Part shown: positions 16,201 to 22,953 of the stretch, in pieces
How the letters are laid out: each line of letters starts with the position of its first letter
Numbering within the stretch: position 1 is the stretch's first letter
From: Desulfoprunum benzoelyticum
GTDB taxonomy: Bacteria; Desulfobacterota; Desulfobulbia; Desulfobulbales; Desulfocapsaceae
NCBI RefSeq assembly: GCF_014201505.1
Contig: NZ_JACHEO010000005.1
Coordinates: forward strand, 1-64,000
DNA: 64,000 nucleotides
Reading direction: 5' to 3'
The notes under the pieces: generated by a model
Seen by the model: only the letters and a program-made list of their open reading frames with translations
Told to the model about the DNA's origin: nothing
Database searches by the model: none
Made by a program: the position numbers and the translations under genes

Positions 16201-16324
16201 CGCCGATGGAGTAGGCGCGATCGACAAGGATGACGTTCTTTTCGGCCTCGGCCAGGTCGAGAGCCGTACGGATGCCGGCCATGCCGCCGCCGATCACCAG
16301 GACTCTGTTGTTGCTGGTATTCAT
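13289..16324 (-). CDS. hdrA: Double-length HdrA: FAD- and Fe-S-containing heterodisulfide reductase subunit A
   Basis: 1011 residues, about 1.5 times a methanogen HdrA. Two complete FAD-binding Rossmann modules are visible: VLVIGGGMAGIRTAL at residue 9 and VLVVGGGVAGMTAAL near residue 595. Each is followed by a Cys cluster of IQCVGSR type (WIQCVGSRGLQKGAGQYC; IQCVGSRTADNPNCSRICC). Further clusters are DKCTACGECHKKFP near residue 110 and a C-terminal 2[4Fe-4S] ferredoxin (CAACLVCVRACPFG and CHGCGVCASVCPA, about residues 940-985). HdrA is the flavin-based electron-bifurcating core of Hdr complexes. The tandem arrangement and the MvhD, MetFV and HdrCB neighbours indicate a cytoplasmic bifurcating or confurcating complex rather than a methanogenic CoM-S-S-CoB reductase. 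Confidence 0.93.
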   Translation of the reverse strand: MNTSNNRVLVIGGGMAGIRTALDLAEAEKNVILVDRAYSIGGLMTQLDRTFPTNNCDLCTLAPNLSEGSRQEHIELVTMTTVTDVKGTKGDFTVQLETAPRFINLDKCTACGECHKKFPEWVRFTPGLDHRAPTCMRYPQATPQAFSIDMAKCTDVKALMESCPAGAINPDDFGSRREVKCASIVFVPGGALFDPSHLDYLGYAAQADVVTSLEYERILSASGPTMGRLIRPSNGQQPKKVAWIQCVGSRGLQKGAGQYCSSACCMFALKEAIVTKERFGDDIETTIFYMDMRTMGKDYERYFLRARDEFGVRFVRSRPHSVLRPAGVDNLVVTYGTDSGPVNVTEEFDIVVLSTGFRVADDVRVLAGKLGLDLNSGGFPTTDGFNPVVTSVPGVYVAGVIEAPKDIPETMVQASAAAIMAAGDLAPAEKVEKTEADQELLPPEFGVVGEEPRVGVFICDCGENIGGVIDAGALADYAGTLPHVAVSRLQGHGCSRESMRQIQQIIVDEKINRVVIGGCSPRTHEAKFQEVIRKAGLNRYLLEIANIRDQVTWVHANRAEGATEKAKDLVRMAVGSVVRSQPLADHSLPMNKDVLVVGGGVAGMTAALQLADHGHKVYLAERSAALGGQAAKIHRTLEGDEVAPLVRDLVARTEAHANIQVITRALIVDHSGLPGMFKTGMQTGRQMFYRQIEHGVTILATGALPNRPAQYLLDECSQVSTQLELQALIAENPETVRTWDNVVMIQCVGSRTADNPNCSRICCQTAVKNALRILEVNPEARIFVLYRDMRTYGFQEEYYQKARQAGVIFARYSAEAPPQVKAVGNMVEVTFNDPVLGREITVNADRLCLSTGLVADEDGNDELAMIFKIPRTADGYFLEDHVKLRPVDLPVPGFFVAGTAHGPKLIRESVAQALAASSRALTMLARDTIDLGARAARVDRDRCAACLVCVRACPFGIPYINADGYSEIDPAKCHGCGVCASVCPAKAIQLMQFEDDRIMAKLEELFERSIA

Positions 16325-16420
16325 ATTGTCTCTATCTCTCTCTTCATTTCCCCGGCCCGATGGCGGGCCCCCGGACGCTCTCCGGAAGCCCGGACATTCC
16401 GGGTCGGCGACGATTGGTTG

Positions 16421-17293
16421 TCAGATTCCGGCGATATCGAGAATTGCCGGCAGCTTGTGCTCCCAGCCGAGGGTCTGGATCATGACCCCTTCGGTCATCG
16501 TCTTCAAGGCCGCCACCGTCTCGCCGGCGATCTGGATCCCCTCCTGCTCGCGATCCGATGACTTCCTGATGCGGCGGGTGAGCTCGTCGGAAATATGGGC
16601 GCCGGGTTCGCTGTTGGCGATATACTGGGCGATCGCCAGCGACTTGAGGAGGAAGACGGTGGGAATGACCGGGACCCCGAGCTTCTTGAACTGCGGCAAC
16701 TGGGTGGCGAAGTGGGAAAGATCGAAGACCGGCGGGGTGATGACGAACATCGCCCCGGCCTCGATTTTTCTGGCGGCGACCGCCAGTTCGGCCTCCAGTT
16801 CGGCGGCATCGGCGCAGGGGGCGATGGTGCAGCCGACGGTGAAGCTGGGAATGCCGTCAAGATCGAAACCGGCCAGGTCGCGACCGGCCTGGAGCTGGCG
16901 GATGGCGCCCAGCAGGCCGATCTCGTCGAGGTCGGCGACGGTCTTGGCGTCGCTGTGGTCACCCTGGCTCATCTCCTCGCTGTGGGCGACGATCAGGTTC
17001 TGGATGCCGAGGACATGGGCGGCGAGGATGTCGCCCTGGAGGGCCATGCGGTTGCGGTCGCGACAGTAGGTGTGGATGATTGCCTCCACCCCCTGCTGCT
17101 GCATCAGGACGCCGCCGGCAATCGCGCTCATGCGCATGATGCCGTTGTCCATATCGGGAATGACGACCGCATCGATCCTGCCCTTGATGCGCCGCGCATC
17201 GGTCATCAGCCTCGAGATATTCACACCCTTCGGGGTATGCATCTCGGCCAGGACTACAAATTCATGTGCCTGTAATCTTTTCTGAAAACTCAT
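16421..17293 (-). CDS. Second MetF-family protein within the Hdr cluster
   Basis: 290 residues clearly homologous to the MetF barrel: LAEMHTPKG at the N-terminus, RMSAIAGGVLMQQQG, CRDRNRMALQGDILAAHVLG and KIEAGAMFVITPPVFD. Where metF in the same operon has the loop SGDH, this protein has VAHSEEMSQGDH, so the usual Asp of the folate-binding loop is replaced or displaced. It lies between the HdrCB gene and hdrA. It may be a second MTHFR-like subunit, a structural partner, or an enzyme for another C1 carrier. Start ATG 17293 follows GAGAGAGGAAACG. Family membership is secure, function is not. Confidence 0.75.
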   Translation of the reverse strand: MSFQKRLQAHEFVVLAEMHTPKGVNISRLMTDARRIKGRIDAVVIPDMDNGIMRMSAIAGGVLMQQQGVEAIIHTYCRDRNRMALQGDILAAHVLGIQNLIVAHSEEMSQGDHSDAKTVADLDEIGLLGAIRQLQAGRDLAGFDLDGIPSFTVGCTIAPCADAAELEAELAVAARKIEAGAMFVITPPVFDLSHFATQLPQFKKLGVPVIPTVFLLKSLAIAQYIANSEPGAHISDELTRRIRKSSDREQEGIQIAGETVAALKTMTEGVMIQTLGWEHKLPAILDIAGI

Positions 17294-17359
17294 CGTTTCC
17301 TCTCTCCGGATACCAGCATCTCAGCTTCGGGTTGCTCCCTGCAGGTCATCATGACCTCC

Positions 17360-18679
17360 TTACAGGGCAGTTTCGGGATGAAAAACATTGACGTCGCGCA
17401 GATCGTCTCCCAGGTAGGTCCGCTCGTTGGGGCCGAGGATCCCCAGCGACAGACAGATCAGGGTCCAGATATGGACGGTACTGTACTTGCCGCCGAAATG
17501 GTGGCCGATATCGTGGACCTGGGCGTGGCAGTTGTGGCAGCCGGTGATGCAGTAATCGGCCCCGGTGGCCGTGATCTGGTCGAACTTGATCTTGCCGTAG
17601 GTCCGCCGCTCCTCGGGATAGCCGGACTGGAGGAAGCCGCCGCCGCCGCCGCAACAGTAGTTGTTCGACTTGTTCGGCGTCATCTCGATGATATTCTCCT
17701 TGCCGACGACCGATTCGACGACGAAGCGGAGGTCATCGGCGACGGGATCGCCGAAACTCTTGCGGACGATCTGGCAGGGATCCTGGATCGTGAACTTGAC
17801 CCCCAGATCCTTGTTCCAGTCGGAATTGACCTTCAGGCGGCCTTCGCGGATCCACCTGGCGTAGTACTGATAGATTGAAGCAACTTCAAACTTGTGATCG
17901 ATGTTGAATTTTTTCAGTCCGGCCCGGACCGAGAAGGTGATGTGGCCTCACTCGGTGTTGAGAAAGACCTTCGCCCCGAGCTGGTCGGCCTGGCGGGCCG
18001 AGACCCGGGTCACATGCTCCCAGCTCTCGTTCTCGGCGAGGAACATGCAGTAGTTTTCCGCCGCCCAGCCCTTGCTGCCGTAGGTCCAGTCGACCCCGGC
18101 GAGATGGAGGATCTTCCACAGCGGCACCAGCTCGTCCGGCTCCGTCACCGGTTCGCGGGAGTTCTGGTTGAGGAAGAAATGGGCACCCTCCTTGTCGATC
18201 GGGGCCTGCATGTCGGCGAATTCCGGCTGCGACTCGCGGTACTCTTCGAGCACGTCCTGGACGACGAAGACGAAGTCGTCGGGCGCCGTGCCCATGGCGC
18301 TGTTGGAATCGTTGCGCAGGGCCATGTCGCAGGAATTGCGGATGCCGCTCGGCCGCTTGTCCCGCGGCCAGGAGGCCCGGGCATTGAAGACGAGCTGGGG
18401 GATGTTGATCTTCATCGGGCAGACGTAGCTGCACCGCTCACACATCGTGCACATCCAGACCCACGGGGTCGTCGTGACCTCGTCGTCGAGGCCCATCGCA
18501 CACATGCGCAGGAATTTGCGCGGGTCCATATCCGCCAGACCGGCCGCCGGGCATCCGGAGACGCAGGCGCCGCAGGTCAGGCAGAGGTTGAGGTTGCCCC
18601 CTTCCGGGAGAAGCTCCTTCACCGCATCGATGAAACCGCTCTTCTTTTTACCTGTTATAACAATACTGTTTTCCGGCAT
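17360..18679 (-). CDS. Fused HdrC-HdrB-like Fe-S protein with a predicted selenocysteine (TGA at 17948-17950)
   Basis: The frame runs 440 codons from ATG 18679 to the final stop with one in-frame TGA at codon 244, giving 439 residues. The N-terminal HdrC-like part has two [4Fe-4S] motifs: CLTCGACVSGCP (Cys33, 36, 39, 43) and CTMCERCSYVCP (Cys77, 80, 83, 87). The C-terminal HdrB/HdrD-like part contains a full CCG module after the TGA: Cys302, then CCGGGGG at 342-343, then CHNC at 381-384. The TGA sits in TE-U-GH, where related CCG proteins have Cys, and a bacterial SECIS-like hairpin lies 23 bases downstream. A conventional reading would give two truncated genes. HdrB subunits carry non-cubane [4Fe-4S] clusters that reduce disulfides or pass electrons. 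Ribosome binding site: GAGAGGAAAAGG. Confidence 0.85.
17917..17950 (-). promoter_or_regulatory. UGA selenocysteine codon and candidate bacterial SECIS hairpin
   Basis: The TGA is at 17950-17948 in minus orientation. Starting 19 nt after it, GUCCG-GGC-CGGAC (17929-17917) forms a 5-bp stem with a 3-nt loop. The loop begins with G and lies 23 nt from the UGA. This fits published bSECIS criteria (loop 16-37 nt from UGA, loop of 3-14 nt, G in the first two loop positions). A weaker alternative pairs GGCC right after UGA with the later GGCC. Confidence 0.65.
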
Positions 18680-18761
18680 GAATCTGTCCTTTTCCTCTCG
18701 GGTTTCTACATCGGGATATCCCGGTTCTTCCTACCGTCCGTCGCCGCTCCCGCCCCCGCCT

Positions 18762-19010
18762 TCAGGGCCGGCACTTGCGGATCCGCACCCGGAAAAAATC
18801 GGGTCCGGTATAACTCCTGCCGTCCATCAGCACTTCGTACGAGGCCTCGGGCAGCACCTTCAGCAGATCCTGTTTGATATCGGGGTCGGAGCCCCGGATC
18901 TCCATGATCTGTGACGGCTGCATCCGACTGAAGGCCTCCGTCATCTTCAACAGTGAGATGGACGAGAAGGTATTTCTGAAATCCAGTATGATGTCGTCGT
19001 TGCCTGCCAC
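18762..19010 (-). CDS. TusA/SirA-like small protein lacking the CPxP cysteine
   Basis: 82 residues with the TusA fold pattern: IILDFRNTFSSISLLKMTEA, then MEIRGSDPDIKQDLLKVLPE and a final strand DFFRVRIRKC. Typical TusA proteins read LDxRGxxCPxPLLK, with Cys as sulfur carrier. Here the position reads NTFSSISLLK, so persulfide transfer by that Cys is not possible. A longer frame to ATG 19037 exists. GTG 19010 is preferred because GGAGGAG lies 9 bases upstream and the sigma-54 promoter predicts transcription starting near 19038, which would leave the longer form almost leaderless. It is the first gene of the Hdr/Met block. TusA-like proteins often accompany Hdr-like complexes. Confidence 0.65.
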   Translation of the reverse strand: MAGNDDIILDFRNTFSSISLLKMTEAFSRMQPSQIMEIRGSDPDIKQDLLKVLPEASYEVLMDGRSYTGPDFFRVRIRKCRP

Positions 19011-19048
19011 TTCCGCACACTCCTCCATGTTGTCCACCCGATCTGTTG

Positions 19049-19064
19049 AGCAACAATCGGGCCA
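19049..19064 (-). promoter_or_regulatory. Sigma-54 (-24/-12) promoter for the Hdr/Met block
   Basis: The minus strand reads TGGCCCGATTGTTGCT, against the consensus TGGCAC-N5-TTGCW, with only one mismatch and correct GG-N10-GC spacing. Transcription would start about 12 bases downstream, near 19038. A sigma-54 activator is encoded divergently, 200 bases away. Confidence 0.7.
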
Positions 19065-19181
19065 GTTGCAGGGGAAGTGAAAATATTATCCCCCAGACAG
19101 TACTTTTCTCCCTGCCATTCCAGCCTCTTGCCATCATTGACAAAATTTTCTGGAGATTGAAAAAGATCGGAAAGATGGGTA

Positions 19182-19244
19182 CAGTGCTTAACATCACTGC
19201 TAAATTGTTTAAACAGTTACCCTTTACAGGTGTTAAGGCTTAAC
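19182..19244. promoter_or_regulatory. Candidate enhancer elements for the sigma-54 activator
   Basis: Three inverted repeats lie about 140-200 bp upstream of the predicted start: CAGTG-N8-CACTG (19182-19199), TGTTTAAACA (19206-19215) and GTTAAG-G-CTTAAC (19232-19244). CTTAAC recurs in two of them. The distance and symmetry fit upstream activator sites. They also overlap the promoter region of the activator gene, which would allow autoregulation. Confidence 0.45.
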
Positions 19245-19257
19245 AGGGGGAGATCGC

Positions 19258-20646
19258 ATGACCGGGCGGGAATTGGATGGGTATTGGAAGACCGTGGTGA
19301 ACACCCTTCGCGACGGCATCATGATCGTCAATACCCGCGGCGCCATTGTCTCCGTCAACCGGGCCTTCGAGCAGATCACCGGCTACGACCGCGAGGAGCT
19401 GATCGGCAAGAGCTGCGAAATCCTTCACTGCGACACCTGTGCCCGCGCCCGGGCCGAGGGGGGCGCCTTCTGGTGCAGCCTGTACCTGTCCGAGGAGGCC
19501 GAACAGCGGAAATGCCAGATCCGGCGCAAGGACGGCCGGGAAATCCAGGCCCTCAAGAACGCCGCGATCCTCCGCGATGCCGAGGGCAACGTCATCGGCG
19601 CGGTCGAGACCCTGGCCGATCTCTCCGAAATCACCGAGAAGGAAAACCAGATCGAGGCCTTCCGGCGGCAGCTCCACTCCGAGGACGAGTTCCACGGCAT
19701 CGTCGGCAGTTCGGCAGCGATGCAGCGGGTCTTCGCGATGATCGAGAACGCCGCCGCCTCCGACGCCCCGGTCATCATCTACGGTGAGAGCGGCACCGGC
19801 AAGGAGCTCGTCAGCCGGGCGATCCACGACATCGGCCTGCGTCGGACCCGACCGTTCGTCAAGGTGAACTGCGCCAGCCTGACCGAATCGCTGCTCGAAA
19901 GCGAACTGTTCGGCCACGTCCGCGGCGCCTACACCGGTGCCTACAAGGACCGGGTCGGCCGCTTCGAACTGGCCAACAAGGGCGACATTTTCCTCGACGA
20001 AATCGGCGACCTGCCGATCCCGACCCAGACCAAACTGCTGCGGGTGCTGGAAGAAAAGATCGTCGAGCGGGTCGGCTCCAGCACCCCGATCACCACCGAC
20101 GTCCGGATCATTTCCGCCACCAACAAGGACCTGCTGCAACTGGTGGAGCAGGGCGCCTACCGCCAGGACTTCTATTTCCGGATCAACGTCATCCCGATCG
20201 TCCTGCCGCCGCTGCGTCAGCGGGTCGACGATATCCCGCTGCTGGCCGAGAAATTTTTCAACAAGCTGCGGCTGAAGAGCGGCAAGGAGCTCGCCGGCAT
20301 CAGCCGGGAGACGATGGAGCTCCTCGTCAACCACAGCTGGCCCGGCAATGTCAGGGAACTGAAGGGGGCCTTCGAATACGCCTTCGTCACCTGCCATGAG
20401 GAGATGATCCAACCCATCCATCTCCCCGAGACGATCCTGCGGCCGAAGGCGGCCGAAACCGCCGCCAAAAAGAAGGCCTTCAGCCTGAAGGAGATCGAGA
20501 AACAGGAACTGCTCGAAGTCCTGGAGCGGACCGGCGGCAACCAGTCGAAGGCGGCGGAGATCCTCGGGGTGTCGCGGGTCACGGTCTGGAACCGGATGCG
20601 ACGGTTCGGGATCGACGCCAAACGGACGATCGAGACCAGGGGGTGA
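19258..20646 (+). CDS. PAS-containing sigma-54-dependent transcriptional activator
   Basis: 462 residues, NtrC-family layout without a receiver. The N-terminal PAS domain (1-125) contains Cys53, 58, 61, 73 and 86, a likely metal or redox sensing cluster. The AAA+ domain (about 145-380) has Walker A GESGTGKE, the sigma-54 contact loop GAYTGA, Walker [11 protein letters not shown] and arginine-finger region [12 protein letters not shown]-terminal Fis-type HTH reads [23 protein letters not shown] 19258 follows GGGGGAG. The gene is divergent from the Hdr/Met block, whose first gene has a near-consensus sigma-54 promoter, so it is the probable regulator of that block. The octamer repeat array starts right after its stop. 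Confidence 0.9.
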   Translation: MTGRELDGYWKTVVNTLRDGIMIVNTRGAIVSVNRAFEQITGYDREELIGKSCEILHCDTCARARAEGGAFWCSLYLSEEAEQRKCQIRRKDGREIQALKNAAILRDAEGNVIGAVETLADLSEITEKENQIEAFRRQLHSEDEFHGIVGSSAAMQRVFAMIENAAASDAPVIIYGESGTGKELVSRAIHDIGLRRTRPFVKVNCASLTESLLESELFGHVRGAYTGAYKDRVGRFELANKGDIFLDEIGDLPIPTQTKLLRVLEEKIVERVGSSTPITTDVRIISATNKDLLQLVEQGAYRQDFYFRINVIPIVLPPLRQRVDDIPLLAEKFFNKLRLKSGKELAGISRETMELLVNHSWPGNVRELKGAFEYAFVTCHEEMIQPIHLPETILRPKAAETAAKKKAFSLKEIEKQELLEVLERTGGNQSKAAEILGVSRVTVWNRMRRFGIDAKRTIETRG

Positions 20647-20782
20647 GCGTTTAAGCGTTTAAGCGTTTAAGCGTTTAAACGTTTAAACGTTTGATCGCTT
20701 GATCGCTTGATCGCTTGATCGCTTGATCGTTTGATCGCTTAATCGCTTAATCGCTTGATCGCTTGATCGCTTGATCGCTTAA
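20647..20782. repeat. Tandem array of 17 octamers, consensus NCGYTTRA
   Basis: Immediately after the stop of the activator gene, 136 bp consist of 17 uninterrupted 8-bp units. The first four read GCGTTTAA, then ACGTTTAA and ACGTTTGA, then mostly TCGCTTGA with TCGTTTGA and TCGCTTAA variants. The gradual drift from one unit type to the next indicates growth by slippage or unequal exchange. It ends 24 bp before the cytochrome gene and therefore lies in that gene's promoter/leader region. It is not a CRISPR (no spacers), and 8 bp is not a multiple of 3. Confidence 0.95.
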
Positions 20783-20806
20783 ACATTCTTTCCAAGAGGA
20801 CGAACC

Positions 20807-21127
20807 ATGCTCAACCCGGCGGATGTCAAGATCCCCCTTATCCTCCTCACCCTCTTCGGCGCCGCGATACTGACGGCCTGCAGTACCCCGGCCGGCGATG
20901 CCGCCAACGGCAAACGGTGGTATGCGATGCACAACTGCTCCGCCTGCCACGGCCAGAACGCCGACGACGGCCGCGCGCTGGCGATCGCCGACCTCGACAT
21001 GGGCTTCACCAGGTTCGAGGCCATCCTCCGGAAGCCCTCGTCGCCGAGCATGCCGGCGTTCTCCGAGGAGAAACTGCCGCGCCAGGACGCCGCCGACATC
21101 TACGCCTGGCTCAAATCTCTCAACTGA
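20807..21127 (+). CDS. Monohaem cytochrome c lipoprotein
   Basis: 106 residues. The N-terminal hydrophobic segment ends in a lipobox-like LTAC (Cys near residue 25), so the protein is probably exported and lipid-anchored. One c-type haem site is visible, NCSACH (about residues 43-48), with a distal Met candidate in SMPAF, the usual SMPxF axial ligand context of class I cytochromes. The C-terminal helix DAADIYAWLKSLN is typical. Ribosome binding site: AGAGGAC. It follows the octamer array and precedes a DUF2231 membrane protein. The likely role is a small periplasmic electron carrier. Confidence 0.85.
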   Translation: MLNPADVKIPLILLTLFGAAILTACSTPAGDAANGKRWYAMHNCSACHGQNADDGRALAIADLDMGFTRFEAILRKPSSPSMPAFSEEKLPRQDAADIYAWLKSLN

Positions 21128-21239
21128 GCGGATTCATAGATCTCTTCGTTTTCAAGGGCGGGAGAAAAAATGGATGCCAAGGGATGAGGAATGATTATCC
21201 TATTGGCATGGGAGGCGCCGTCCGACCCGCCTCCGCCCG

Positions 21240-21261
21240 GCAGACGACGAATGTCGTCTGC
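21240..21261. promoter_or_regulatory. 9-bp perfect stem-loop between the cytochrome and DUF2231 genes
   Basis: GCAGACGAC-GAAT-GTCGTCTGC forms a strong hairpin without a T tract, about 30 bases before the DUF2231 start codon. It may stabilise or separate the mRNA segments of the two genes. Confidence 0.5.
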
Positions 21262-21293
21262 ACCCTTGCACCGGCCGCGGAAAGGAGGAGAAC

Positions 21294-21719
21294 ATGGTTG
21301 AAGATCTCTTTGCACTCCTGGAAAACATAGGCTTCAGTCACCCCCTGCACCCGATGATGACCCATCTGCCGATGGGCATGGTCGTCGGGATGGTGGTGTT
21401 TTCGTTGATCGGCCTGGTGGGGAAAAAACCGCGACTGAGCGAGACCGCGTATTACTGTTCCCTGCTGGCTCTGGTATCGGTCTTTCCGGCGATCGCCGCC
21501 GGGCTGCTCGACTGGCTGCATTCGTTAGGCGGGATCTGGAGTCCGTTGATCATCGTCAAGATGATTCTCGCCACCCTGCTGATCCTGCTGCTGATCGGCG
21601 CGGCGGTCCTCAAGCAATGGGGCGCCTCACCCGGAAAGCTGCTGCTGGTCTATCTCCTGTGCCTGGCCTGCGCCGGCGGCCTCGGCTACGCGGGAGGCGA
21701 ACTGGTTTACGGCGGATAA
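21294..21719 (+). CDS. DUF2231-like integral membrane protein
   Basis: 141 residues with four hydrophobic segments (about residues 23-42, 52-75, 85-107 and 115-135). The N-terminal signature HPLHPMMTHLPMG is typical of the DUF2231 family, whose histidines have been suggested to bind haem or metal in redox-linked membrane proteins. A strong ribosome binding site AAAGGAGGAG precedes ATG 21294. Same strand as the cytochrome c lipoprotein gene upstream, so the two may cooperate in membrane electron transfer; this is inference from proximity. Confidence 0.75.
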   Translation: MVEDLFALLENIGFSHPLHPMMTHLPMGMVVGMVVFSLIGLVGKKPRLSETAYYCSLLALVSVFPAIAAGLLDWLHSLGGIWSPLIIVKMILATLLILLLIGAAVLKQWGASPGKLLLVYLLCLACAGGLGYAGGELVYGG

Positions 21720-21780
21720 GCCGACAACGACCGCGATCAGTCTGCCTTGCCTGCCGTTTTCCGCCCCCGGTTCCCGCCTT

Positions 21781-22953
21781 TCACCGATCGGAGATGTCGA
21801 CGGCGAGGGAGAAGGAATAATCCTTGCCCTCGAATTCAAGGATAGTGATCAAGACCTTCACCGGAAACGTGGTGCCGTCCTTGCGGCGGTGCATCGTCTC
21901 GATGGTCCCGCCCCGGCTCGCCCTCATCCTGTGGCGGTGCTGCAGCCAGCTTTCCCTGGTGAAGTTCGGGTCGATATCGAAGACCGTCAACGCGGTGAGT
22001 TCCTCCAGGCTGTAGCCCAGGCTCCTGCAGGCATGGTGATTGGCGGAGATCACCCGGCCGTCCGGCTCCTCGATGCTGAAGATGCTGATCCCGGCATGGT
22101 CGATACAGTACTGGGTCAGGCGGAGATTGGCCTCCGCCCGCAACCGTTCGGTGATATCGTTGTACATGACGATGACGTTGGTCACCAAGCCCTGCTCATC
22201 CTTGACCGGCGCCACCGTCACCTCGAAGACCGAGGAGGGATCGCCCTCCCGCCCCCGCCCGACCCGTTCCTCGTCCTGAAGCAGGAAGTGAACGGCACTG
22301 CCGCCATCGAAGACGACACGGACCACCGACAGAAAACCCTGCTCCCGGATCCGGCTGTCGCGCAGGATGTTGTAGCCGCCGGCCGCCCCGGTCTCGAACC
22401 GTTTCAGGGTTTCCCGGCAGGCGCTGTTCATCTGGATCAGGCTGCCGAACCGGTCCGCGATCCAGATTGGATACGGGTTCTGGGTGAAGATGCCGTGCAG
22501 CAGGCTGGTGGTGCGGACCTGGAGCTTCTCCGCCTCCTTGCGGGCGGTAATGTCGAGGATCAGGCCATGCCAGCAGACGGCGCCGTCCCAGTCCGGTTCC
22601 GGCCGGGCCATGAAGTCGTACCACCGGACCAGGCCGTTGATGACGAGACGCAGTTCCATCCGCCACGGGCTGAAGGTCACGGAGTTGTGGTGCAGGGACT
22701 GTTCGTAGCCCTCCCGGTCGGCCGGATGGATCAGCCGCAGGAAGAGCCCCGCATCATCCGTCAGGGCCTCCGGGGTCAGACCGATGAGTTCGAGGGCATC
22801 CTTGCTGACATAGGAAAAATTAGAACTGTGATCCGGATAGAGGATCAGCGAGAAGACCATCCCCGGGATGTTCTCCTCGAGGCGCTCGTATTTCTTGCGC
22901 CAGTCGACGGCGTTCCTTCCTTTCCGCTGCTTTTTACCCCGCTGCTCCGCCAT
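21781..22953 (-). CDS. Multi-PAS protein without an output domain
   Basis: 390 residues with three PAS/PAC repeats. The first (about 20-140) ends WHGLILDITARKEAEK, the second (about 145-275) ends NVIVMYNDITERLRAE, and the third (about 285-390) ends SFSLAVDISDR, directly before the stop. A PAC linker of the DISDR type normally leads into a kinase, cyclase or further PAS domain, but here the protein simply stops. It is either a stand-alone sensory adaptor or a 3-prime truncated sensor kinase; no kinase fragment is visible in 21720-21780. ATG 22953 follows GGAGGGCGAGCG, and a longer frame to 23010 lacks such support. No membrane segments. Confidence 0.75.
   Translation of the reverse strand: MAEQRGKKQRKGRNAVDWRKKYERLEENIPGMVFSLILYPDHSSNFSYVSKDALELIGLTPEALTDDAGLFLRLIHPADREGYEQSLHHNSVTFSPWRMELRLVINGLVRWYDFMARPEPDWDGAVCWHGLILDITARKEAEKLQVRTTSLLHGIFTQNPYPIWIADRFGSLIQMNSACRETLKRFETGAAGGYNILRDSRIREQGFLSVVRVVFDGGSAVHFLLQDEERVGRGREGDPSSVFEVTVAPVKDEQGLVTNVIVMYNDITERLRAEANLRLTQYCIDHAGISIFSIEEPDGRVISANHHACRSLGYSLEELTALTVFDIDPNFTRESWLQHRHRMRASRGGTIETMHRRKDGTTFPVKVLITILEFEGKDYSFSLAVDISDR

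Noticed and set aside
13403-16561. 1052-codon open frame on the plus strand opposite hdrA
   Set aside because: Repetitive Asp/Gly/His/Arg-rich translation with no domain; it is the antisense shadow of a GC-rich gene with clear HdrA motifs.
17948-18679. Two separate genes, HdrC-like (ending at TGA 17948) and HdrB-like (starting at 17683)
   Set aside because: Frame is identical on both sides of the TGA, 88 codons with protein-like sequence lie between the TGA and the next ATG, and a SECIS-like hairpin is present; a single selenoprotein explains it better.
20647-20782. CRISPR array
   Set aside because: Units are contiguous octamers without spacers and no cas genes are nearby.
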